From: Acidobacteriota bacterium
Lineage (GTDB): Bacteria > Acidobacteriota > Vicinamibacteria > Vicinamibacterales > CAVVIG01
DNA: 5,097 nt
Reading direction: 5' to 3'
NCBI GenBank assembly: GCA_016195295.1
Contig: JACPZV010000380.1
Coordinates: 1 to 5,097, forward strand
The notes under the pieces were generated by a model, which saw only the letters and a list, made by a program, of their open reading frames with translations, was not told the origin of the DNA and searched no databases. The first letter of the stretch is position 1. Every line of letters begins with the position of its first letter. The translations under genes and the position numbers were made by a program. Below, piece by piece: positions 1 to 4,547 of this stretch.

Positions 1-1
1 C

Positions 2-895
2 CACGAAATCATCAACGCCATCCGCGACTTCTTCAACGGCCGCGGCTTCATCCTCGCCGACACGCCCATCTTCACGCCCGCCGCGTGTGAGGGCACGACG
101 ACGCTTTTCCCGGCGCAGTACTTCGAGGAGCAGACGGCGTACTTGACGCAGAGCGGCCAGCTCTACAACGAGGCGAACGCGATGGCGCTCGGCCGCGTGT
201 ACTGCTTCGGGCCCACGTTCCGCGCCGAGAAATCCAAGACGCGCCGCCACCTCACCGAGTTCTGGATGGTGGAACCCGAGGTCGCGTACGCCGGCCTGAA
301 CGACGTCATGGAGCTGGCCGAAGATCTCGTCGTGTCGGTCGTCGGCCGCGTGCTCGAGAAGCGGCGGCGCGAGCTGACGGTCATCGAGCGCGACGTCACG
401 AAGCTTCAAGCGGTCCAGAAACCGTTTCCGCGCGTGTCGTACGACGATGCGGTGAAAAAGCTGCAGGCCAAGGGCCTGACGATCGAATGGGGCGGCGACT
501 TCGGCGGTCCTGACGAAACGACGCTCTCAGAGGAATTCGATCGGCCGCTGATGGTCCACCGGTATCCGGCGGCGGTGAAGGCGTTCTACATGAAGCCGGA
601 TCCCGATCGCCCCGACCTCGCGCTCGGCGTCGACGTGCTGGCGCCTGAAGGCTACGGCGAAATCATCGGCGGTGGCGAGCGTCTGGCGGATCTCGATCTC
701 CTGCTGCGGCGTATCAAGGAACACCATCTCCCGCAGGAAGCCTTTGAGTGGTATCTCGATCTGCGCCGCTACGGCACGGTGCCGCACGGCGGCTTCGGCA
801 TGGGCATCGAGCGCGTCGTCTCGTGGATCTGCAAGCTCGATCACGTGCGGGAGACGATTCCGTATCCGAGAATGTTGTATCGCTTGTATCCGTAG
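2..895 (+). CDS. asnS: asparaginyl-tRNA synthetase, 3' part (5' end outside window)
   Basis: Class II aminoacyl-tRNA synthetase that activates asparagine with ATP and charges tRNA-Asn in the cytoplasm. The frame is already open at base 2 and gives 297 residues to the TAG at 893-895. The family is usually about 430-460 residues, so the N-terminal OB-fold anticodon-binding domain lies upstream of the window. Visible in order: motif 1 with its conserved proline (FFNGRGFILADTP, visible residues 10-22); the active-site strand YLTQSGQLYNEANA (about 47-60); motif 2 beginning FRAEKSKTRRH with the ATP-contacting Arg, followed by EFWMVEPE (about 73-93); and motif 3 GGFGMGIERVVSW (263-275) with its conserved Arg, ending in the MLYRLYP tail. 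The FRAEKSKTRRHLTEFWMVEPE-type motif 2 and the tail favour AsnRS over the related AspRS. No frame break is seen. rimO follows 79 bases downstream on the same strand. Confidence 0.95.
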   Translation, partial: HEIINAIRDFFNGRGFILADTPIFTPAACEGTTTLFPAQYFEEQTAYLTQSGQLYNEANAMALGRVYCFGPTFRAEKSKTRRHLTEFWMVEPEVAYAGLNDVMELAEDLVVSVVGRVLEKRRRELTVIERDVTKLQAVQKPFPRVSYDDAVKKLQAKGLTIEWGGDFGGPDETTLSEEFDRPLMVHRYPAAVKAFYMKPDPDRPDLALGVDVLAPEGYGEIIGGGERLADLDLLLRRIKEHHLPQEAFEWYLDLRRYGTVPHGGFGMGIERVVSWICKLDHVRETIPYPRMLYRLYP

Positions 896-973
896 GGACT
901 GGAGGCTGGGGACTAGAGGCTGGAAGAACGTTCTCCCAGTCCCCAGCCCCTAGCCTCCAGCCTCCGAGGTCCC
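895..973. repeat. imperfect inverted repeat of about 7-base units between asnS and rimO
   Basis: The left arm (895-923) reads as 7-base units GGGACTG, GAGGCTG, GGGACTA, GAGGCTG. The right arm (936-965) holds the complementary units CCAGTCC, CCAGCCC, CTAGCCT, CCAGCCT. At the centre is a perfect 10-bp palindrome, AGAACGTTCT (925-934). Folding about position 929.5 pairs most bases from 895 to 964, with about six mismatches and a few G-T pairs. GGGAC (895-899) can alternatively pair with GTCCC (969-973), which would cover part of the rimO ribosome binding site. It begins inside the asnS stop codon and fills the whole gap. No T-tract follows, so it is not a standard intrinsic terminator. It looks like a dispersed heptanucleotide-type palindromic repeat; its function is unknown. 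Confidence 0.8.
966..969 (+). promoter_or_regulatory. likely ribosome binding site of rimO
   Basis: GAGG lies 5 bases before the GTG at 975-977 and supports that start, since the protein then begins MKIGLISLGCPKNLVDSE exactly as the family does. The site sits at the 3' edge of the inverted repeat, so pairing of that repeat could reduce ribosome access. Confidence 0.55.
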
Positions 974-974
974 A

Positions 975-1955
975 GTGAAGATTGGTCTCATCAGTTTGGG
1001 GTGCCCGAAAAACCTCGTCGATTCCGAGGTCATGCTCGGGCTCGCCCAGAACGCGGGGCACGAGCTGACGCGGGACGCGGCCGCGGCCGACGTGCTCGTC
1101 GTCAACACGTGCGCGTTCATCGACAAGGCCAAGCAGGAGTCGGTGGACACCATTCTCGAGATGGCGCAGCACAAGAAGGACGGCGCGTGCCGACGACTGA
1201 TCGTCACCGGCTGTCTGGCGGAGCGCTATCGCGACGAACTCAAAGCGCGGATTCCCGAGATCGACGCCGTGCTCGGCACCGGCGAGGTGCCCGAAATCGT
1301 CAACGCGATCGGCGCAGACGCTCGGCTGAAGCCTCGCGTTACGCCAGCCACTCGCGCGACGACTGCGGCGCCGCTGGCGTTCCACCGTGCAGCACCCGGC
1401 ACAGCACCCCGCACCCGGCACCCGGCACGGCACCCCGCACCCAGCACCCCGCACCCGGCACCCGCGCTTCCAACCTACCTCTACGACGCCGATACTCCGC
1501 GTCTCCTCGCGACACCGAAGCACTACGCCTACGTGAAGATCGCCGAAGGCTGCGACTACAAGTGCGCCTTCTGCATCATCCCGACGCTGCGCGGGCAGTA
1601 CCGAAGTCGTCCGAGCGAGTCGATCGTTCGAGAAGCGCGCGCGCTCGCCGCGCGCGGCGTCAAGGAACTGCTGCTCATCTCGCAGGACACGACGTTCTAC
1701 GGCATCGATCGGGGCCCGTTTGCTGCGCGAACTCAACACGATCGACGGCCTAGAATGGATCCGGCTCCTGTATCTCTATCCAACGACCATAGACGAGGAC
1801 ACGCTGGCAGCAATGGCGGAATGCGACAAGGTCTGCAAGTACATCGACCTCCCGCTTCAGCACGCGTCGAATCCGATCCTCAAGAAGATGAAGCGCCCCG
1901 GCACGCGGCAAGGTTACGACACACTGCTCGCGCGCATTCGCGAACGCGTGCCTGA
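975..1955 (+). CDS. rimO: RimO N-terminal half: UPF0004 and start of radical-SAM domain
   Basis: This is the reading frame as it stands, from a GTG start to a stop at 1953-1955 (326 codons). Only residues 1-246 are RimO-like; the roughly 80 after the break are out-of-frame Arg/Pro-rich sequence. The UPF0004 domain (about 1-110) opens IGLISLGCPKNLVDSE and holds the three cysteines of the auxiliary cluster: C10, C46 (VVNTCAF) and C80 (VTGCLAE). A Pro/Ala/His-rich linker spans about 115-167, encoded largely by the heptanucleotide array. The radical-SAM cluster motif CX3CX2C is intact at C193, C197 and C200 (EGCDYKCAFCIIP), followed by RGQYRSR and ELLLISQDTTFYGID. C80 to C193 is 113 residues apart, against about 68 for the corresponding cysteines in E. 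coli RimO, so the linker is about 45 residues longer. Alone, this product would lack most of the SAM barrel and the TRAM domain. Confidence 0.8.
   Translation: MKIGLISLGCPKNLVDSEVMLGLAQNAGHELTRDAAAADVLVVNTCAFIDKAKQESVDTILEMAQHKKDGACRRLIVTGCLAERYRDELKARIPEIDAVLGTGEVPEIVNAIGADARLKPRVTPATRATTAAPLAFHRAAPGTAPRTRHPARHPAPSTPHPAPALPTYLYDADTPRLLATPKHYAYVKIAEGCDYKCAFCIIPTLRGQYRSRPSESIVREARALAARGVKELLLISQDTTFYGIDRGPFAARTQHDRRPRMDPAPVSLSNDHRRGHAGSNGGMRQGLQVHRPPASARVESDPQEDEAPRHAARLRHTARAHSRTRA
1392..1464 (+). repeat. tandem array of GCACCCN units inside rimO
   Basis: Eleven consecutive units all begin GCAC. Nine are 7 bases (GCACCCN, with N being G, C or A) and two are shortened 5-base versions (GCACA, GCACG). 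Because 7 is not a multiple of 3, the translation cycles through frames, giving mixed Pro/Ala/Thr/Arg/His text. The array lies in the linker between the UPF0004 and radical-SAM domains, where extra length may be tolerated, and keeps the frame open into the CX3CX2C motif. Confidence 0.85.
1710..1722 (+). other. rimO: frame break in rimO (candidate short deletion)
   Basis: Family similarity is in frame 3 up to the CGG at 1710-1712 (GIDR) and in frame 1 from the GCC at 1714-1716 (ARLLREL). The spot is a short G/C run, GGGGCCC, at 1711-1717. The shift is +1 in sense and there is no obvious slippery heptamer of the -1 type. Residues expected between the two blocks are absent, which fits a small deletion better than programmed recoding. 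A base-calling or assembly error in a GC-rich spot remains possible. Confidence 0.75.
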
Positions 1956-2406
1956 CGTCGCACTCCGCACGACGTTCATCGTCGGCTTCCCCGGCGAGAC
2001 GGACGCGGACGTCGCGGAGCTGTCCGCGTTCATCACCGATCACGCCTTCGATCACGTCGGCGTGTTCATGTACTCGCACGAAGAGGGCACGTCCGCGTAC
2101 GCGTTCGAGGACGATGTGCCGGCCGCGACGAAAGCGGCGCGGCGGTCACGCATGATGGGCCTGCAGAGGCGACTCGTGCGGCAGCGGCTGCGCGGCCGCA
2201 TCGGTCAGCGGACGCGTGCGATTGTGGACGGCCCTTCGTCCGAGCACGATCTCGTCCTCCGGGCCCGATTGGCGACGCAAGCCCCCGACATCGATGCCTG
2301 CGTGTACTTGACGGACTGCGATCCGTCGACCTACCAGACCGGCTCGTTCGTCAACGTCGAGATTGTCGACGCCCGCGAGTACGATCTCGTCGCGCGGCCC
2401 GTGTGA
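1720..2406 (+). CDS. rimO: RimO C-terminal half: rest of radical-SAM domain and TRAM domain
   Basis: This open frame could begin at TTG 1720-1722 and ends at TGA 2404-2406 (228 codons). It continues the RimO radical-SAM barrel with LEWIRLLYLYP (11-21), KYIDLPLQHAS (40-50), MKRPGTR (57-63), LRTTFIVGFPGETDADV (82-98) and GVFMYSHEEGTSA (114-126). The C-terminal TRAM domain, which binds the S12 substrate in this family, spans about 160-228 and ends with the typical EYDLVARPV. The TTG is probably not a true start: the preceding codons in this frame still match RimO, and the real beginning is the frame-3 segment upstream. A separately made C-terminal half would have no iron-sulfur cysteines and no expected activity. 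Confidence 0.8.
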   Translation: MLRELNTIDGLEWIRLLYLYPTTIDEDTLAAMAECDKVCKYIDLPLQHASNPILKKMKRPGTRQGYDTLLARIRERVPDVALRTTFIVGFPGETDADVAELSAFITDHAFDHVGVFMYSHEEGTSAYAFEDDVPAATKAARRSRMMGLQRRLVRQRLRGRIGQRTRAIVDGPSSEHDLVLRARLATQAPDIDACVYLTDCDPSTYQTGSFVNVEIVDAREYDLVARPV

Positions 2407-2412
2407 TATAGT
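2404..2412 (+). promoter_or_regulatory. candidate extended -10 promoter for rimP-nusA-infB
   Basis: TGATATAGT gives a TATAGT hexamer with a TG one base upstream, in an otherwise very GC-rich region and overlapping the rimO stop codon. No convincing -35 element is present 16-18 bases upstream, so recognition would depend on the extended -10. Transcription would begin near 2419 and give a leader of about 77 bases containing the terminator-like hairpin. This is inference from position and composition only. Confidence 0.4.
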
Positions 2413-2444
2413 TATCGATTTGAAGCCTGGCTGTAAGAGCTGAG

Positions 2445-2466
2445 GTGGGCGTGTGCCCACTTTTTT
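2445..2466 (+). terminator. intrinsic terminator or attenuator in the rimP leader
   Basis: GTGGGC (2445-2450) and GCCCAC (2455-2460) form a perfect 6-bp stem with loop GTGT, followed at once by six T residues (2461-2466). This is the standard Rho-independent layout. It lies 38 bases after rimO and 29 bases before rimP. It could end the asnS-rimO transcript, or act as an attenuator in the leader of the rimP-nusA-infB transcript if the candidate promoter at 2404-2412 is real. NusA, encoded in this operon, acts on such hairpins. Confidence 0.8.
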
Positions 2467-2470
2467 AGTT

Positions 2471-2482
2471 TAAGGGCCCTTA
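2471..2482. promoter_or_regulatory. 12-bp perfect palindrome before rimP
   Basis: TAAGGGCCCTTA is its own reverse complement and lies between the T-tract of the hairpin and the rimP start, ending 13 bases before the ATG. It could be a protein-binding dyad. It could also compete with the terminator stem, because it contains GGGC and GCCC blocks able to pair with those at 2447-2450 and 2455-2458. No known operator is recognised. Confidence 0.4.
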
Positions 2483-2495
2483 CACGTCCGACCCA

Positions 2496-2978
2496 ATGCA
2501 GGGTGACGTCATCGAGCAGGTGCGGGCGCTCGCGGCGCGCGTCGCGGGGACGTTCGGCCTCGAAATCTTCGACGTGCAGTTCCGGCGCGAGGCCACCGGC
2601 ATGGTCCTGCGGGTCCAGATCGATCGCCCGGGGCCGTCGGCCAGCGCGGGCGAGAGCGTGAGCGTCGAGGATTGCGCGCACGTCAGCCGCGATCTGAGCG
2701 CGATGCTGGACGTCGACGATCTCGTGCCGACGGCGTACACCTTGGAAGTGTCGTCGCCGGGTTTGGATCGGCCGCTCCGCCGGGCCGACGACTATCGGCG
2801 CTTCACGGGCCGGCGCGCCAAGCTCGTGATGCGCGAGCAGGTGGACGGTCAGGGGTTCTTCAAGGGGCGGCTGGGTGGCGTGGACGGGCAGGACGTGCTG
2901 ATCGACGCCGACGACGGCCGCACGCATCGCGTGCGACTCGATGTGATTACGAGAGCGAACCTGGAAGTGGAGTTCTGA
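2496..2978 (+). CDS. rimP: ribosome maturation factor RimP
   Basis: RimP binds the 30S subunit and helps late maturation around S19 and the 16S rRNA 3' domain. The 160-residue product has the usual length. The N-terminal alpha/beta domain starts with the amphipathic stretch VIEQVRALAARVAGTFGLEI (5-24) and FDVQFRREATGMVLRVQID. The signature LEVSSPGLDRPL is at 83-94, and the C-terminal SH3-like barrel (about 97-160) includes RRFTGRRAKLVM and VLIDADDG. ATG at 2496 is chosen because the next in-frame codons upstream reach a TAG at 2466-2468 with no other start between. No convincing Shine-Dalgarno sequence precedes it: the nearest purine run, AAGGG at 2472-2476, is too far away. It is the first gene of the conserved rimP-nusA-infB order, which supports the call. 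Confidence 0.95.
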   Translation: MQGDVIEQVRALAARVAGTFGLEIFDVQFRREATGMVLRVQIDRPGPSASAGESVSVEDCAHVSRDLSAMLDVDDLVPTAYTLEVSSPGLDRPLRRADDYRRFTGRRAKLVMREQVDGQGFFKGRLGGVDGQDVLIDADDGRTHRVRLDVITRANLEVEF

Positions 2979-2983
2979 GAGGG

Positions 2984-3034
2984 CGTAGGGGCCGACCTTG
3001 GTCGGCCAAGGGCGGAGCGAGCTCCGCCCCTACG
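2984..3034. repeat. double-hairpin palindromic element A, between rimP and nusA
   Basis: The outer stem CGTAG (2984-2988) pairs with CTACG (3030-3034). Inside it are two perfect hairpins: GGCCGACC with GGTCGGCC (2990-2997 / 3000-3007, nominal loop TT) and GGGCGGAGC with GCTCCGCCC (3010-3018 / 3021-3029, nominal loop GA). The linker is AA. The predicted fold is a three-way junction that uses nearly every base. It fills most of the 64-base rimP-nusA gap and has no T-tract. Its layout matches the element before infB. Confidence 0.85.
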
Positions 3035-3042
3035 AAACACAT

Positions 3043-4446
3043 ATGAGCAATCCGTTACAGCAAACCATCGAGGCGCTCGCCAAGGAAAAAGGCATCGAGC
3101 CGGATGTCGTCATCAGCGCCATTGAAGAAGCCGTCGCCACGGCGTCGCGCAAGTACTACAAGACCGGCGAGAACCTGAAGACGCGTTTCAACACGGAGAC
3201 GGGCCAGGTCGATCTGTTCGCGCTCAAGACGGTCGTCGAGGACGTCACCAACGCCGCGACCGAAATCTCGATCGCCGAAGCGCGCGAGATGTACCGGCCG
3301 CTGTACGGAGACGAGGTCGCCAACAGCATCGAGCTCGGCGACGAAATGGAGTTCCCGAAGCCGACCGAGGTGCTCGGCCGCATCGCCGCGCAGACGGCCA
3401 AACAGGTGATCTTCCAGAAGGTCCGCGAAGCCGAGCGCGAGAACATCTTCGCGGAGTACAACCAGCGGATCGGCGACGTCGTCAACGGCGTCGTGAAGCG
3501 CTTCGAGAACGGCGACATCATCCTGGAGGTCGGCCGCATCGAGGCGGTCCTGCCGCGCAAGGAGCAGTCGCGCGCGGAAAGCTACTCGCCGGGGGACCGC
3601 GTGCGGACCGTCATCAAGGGCGTCAACCGCAGCGCGAAGGGCCCGCAGATCGTGCTGTCCCGCACGGATCCCGCGCTGCTCATCAAGCTGTTCGAGCAGG
3701 AGGTGCCGGAGATCTACGACGGCACCGTGAACATTCGCGGCGCCGTGCGCGAAGCCGGCGATCGCGCCAAGGTCGCGGTGTTTTCGCGCGAGCGCGACGT
3801 CGATCCGGTCGGCGCGTGCGTCGGCATGAAGGGCACGCGCGTGCAGTCGATCATCCGCGAGCTTCGTGGCGAAAAGATCGACATCGTCGAGTTCTCGGAG
3901 GATCCGATCGCGTTCGTCACCAACGCGCTGAGCCCGGCCAAGGTGCAGCGCGTGTCGATCGTGGACGACCGCGAGCGCGTCATGGAAGTGATCGTCGAGG
4001 ACAAGCAGCTGTCACTCGCCATCGGCAAGAAGGGGCAGAACGTGCGGCTGGCGGCCAAGCTCACCGGCTGGCGCATCGACATCAAGAGCGAAGAGGAAAA
4101 GCGGCGCGAAGTCGAAGCGCAGTTCGGCGAGCTCGAAGTCCAGGCCGCGGACGCGAAGGCGGGAGCGGGCGTCGAGGCCATCGAAGGCAGCGAGACGCCC
4201 GCGAAGACGGAAAGCGAAATACCCGCGATCGGCGACGCGGAGGCGACCGAGGCCGCCCCGCCGTACACGCTCGCGGGCGTCGGCGAGAAGACCGTCCGCA
4301 AGCTCGTGGACGCCGGCTTCGCCACGCTCGAGGCGGTCGCGGCCGCGACCGCCGAACAGCTGTCGCAAATTCCCGGCATCGGCGAGAAGACCGCGGAGAA
4401 GATTCTGGCCGCAGCGCGCGGCGAGGTCCCGGCGGCGGATTCGTAA
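3043..4446 (+). CDS. nusA: transcription termination/antitermination factor NusA
   Basis: NusA binds RNA polymerase near the RNA exit channel and modulates pausing, intrinsic termination and antitermination. The product has 467 residues. Domains in order: N-terminal polymerase-binding domain (about 1-125, starting MSNPLQQTIEALAKEKGIEP); S1 domain (about 143-208, GDVVNGVVKRFENGDIILEVG); KH1 (about 225-285, GACVGMKGTRVQSI with the GMKG loop); KH2 (about 290-348, LAIGKKGQNVRLA with the GKKG loop); an acidic/alanine-rich linker (355-405); and a C-terminal helix-hairpin-helix region (408-458, AGVGEKTVRKL and IPGIGEKTAEKIL). ATG 3043 is chosen because the protein then begins at the family N-terminus. 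An in-frame TTG at 2998 lies inside the upstream hairpin element and would add 15 unrelated residues. No good Shine-Dalgarno sequence is visible before 3043. It lies between rimP and infB, the usual operon place. Confidence 0.97.
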   Translation: MSNPLQQTIEALAKEKGIEPDVVISAIEEAVATASRKYYKTGENLKTRFNTETGQVDLFALKTVVEDVTNAATEISIAEAREMYRPLYGDEVANSIELGDEMEFPKPTEVLGRIAAQTAKQVIFQKVREAERENIFAEYNQRIGDVVNGVVKRFENGDIILEVGRIEAVLPRKEQSRAESYSPGDRVRTVIKGVNRSAKGPQIVLSRTDPALLIKLFEQEVPEIYDGTVNIRGAVREAGDRAKVAVFSRERDVDPVGACVGMKGTRVQSIIRELRGEKIDIVEFSEDPIAFVTNALSPAKVQRVSIVDDRERVMEVIVEDKQLSLAIGKKGQNVRLAAKLTGWRIDIKSEEEKRREVEAQFGELEVQAADAKAGAGVEAIEGSETPAKTESEIPAIGDAEATEAAPPYTLAGVGEKTVRKLVDAGFATLEAVAAATAEQLSQIPGIGEKTAEKILAAARGEVPAADS

Positions 4447-4454
4447 CGGACGAG

Positions 4455-4514
4455 ATGTAGGGCGGCTCTTTTCAGAGCCGCCAGACGGCGGGTCCAAAAG
4501 GACCCGCCCTACAT
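4455..4514. repeat. double-hairpin palindromic element B, between nusA and infB
   Basis: The outer stem ATGTAG (4455-4460) pairs perfectly with CTACAT (4509-4514). Inside are two perfect 9-bp hairpins: GGCGGCTCT with AGAGCCGCC (4461-4469 / 4474-4482, loop TTTC) and GGCGGGTCC with GGACCCGCC (4487-4495 / 4500-4508, loop AAAA). The linker is AGAC. The outer stem abuts both hairpins without gaps, so a three-way junction is predicted. It starts 8 bases after the nusA stop and ends 33 bases before infB. It has no T-tract, so it is unlikely to be an intrinsic terminator. The GTAG...CTAC ends and layout match element A. Confidence 0.9.
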
Positions 4515-4536
4515 GTGAAGAGGACGACAACAGCAC

Positions 4537-4541
4537 GAGGA
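4537..4541 (+). promoter_or_regulatory. ribosome binding site deciding the infB start
   Basis: GAGGA lies 6 bases before the TTG at 4548-4550. It supports this unusual start codon, after which the protein reads MATVRIYKVAELL as expected for IF-2. It lies downstream of element B, clear of the predicted fold. Confidence 0.7.
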
Positions 4542-4547
4542 CATAGC

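Larger units (their letters stand above)
975..2406 (+). pseudogene. rimO: ribosomal protein S12 methylthiotransferase RimO, frameshifted
   Basis: RimO is a radical-SAM enzyme with two iron-sulfur clusters that methylthiolates a conserved aspartate of ribosomal protein S12. Both halves are well conserved but lie in different frames: 975-1712 in frame 3 (246 residues), then 1714-2406 in frame 1. At the junction the first part ends TTFYGIDR and the second resumes ARLLRELNTIDGLEWIR. Recalled RimO sequences such as that of Thermotoga have about six more residues between these blocks. A net loss of about 17 bases (shift of +1) would explain both the gap and the frame change. Rejoined, the protein is about 475 residues against about 440 in E. 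coli, the excess being a repetitive linker. The gene could be truly inactivated or could carry a sequencing or assembly deletion; intact conservation on both sides means any break is recent. Confidence 0.85.

Noticed and set aside
925..934. AGAACGTTCT as a LexA-type operator
   Set aside because: The Gram-positive-type LexA box needs GAAC and GTTC separated by four bases. Here they are adjacent, and the site is better explained as the centre of the inverted repeat.
1711..1722. Programmed frameshifting to make full RimO
   Set aside because: No standard slippery site or stimulatory structure is evident, and the residues missing at the junction fit a deletion. RimO is not known to me to use recoding.
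714..1739. Long minus-strand open frame of 341 codons across the asnS end and rimO
   Set aside because: It runs antisense to two recognised genes and through the heptad repeats. Its Arg/Gly/Ala-rich text has no family features, as expected from GC-rich third-position bias.
2998..3042. Upstream TTG start for nusA adding 15 residues
   Set aside because: It lies in the loop of the element A hairpin, has no ribosome binding site, and the added residues do not match the NusA family, which begins near MSNPLQQTIEAL.
4461..4508. Element B hairpins as an intrinsic terminator after nusA
   Set aside because: No T-tract follows either stem, and the gap is within a conserved operon where read-through into infB is expected.
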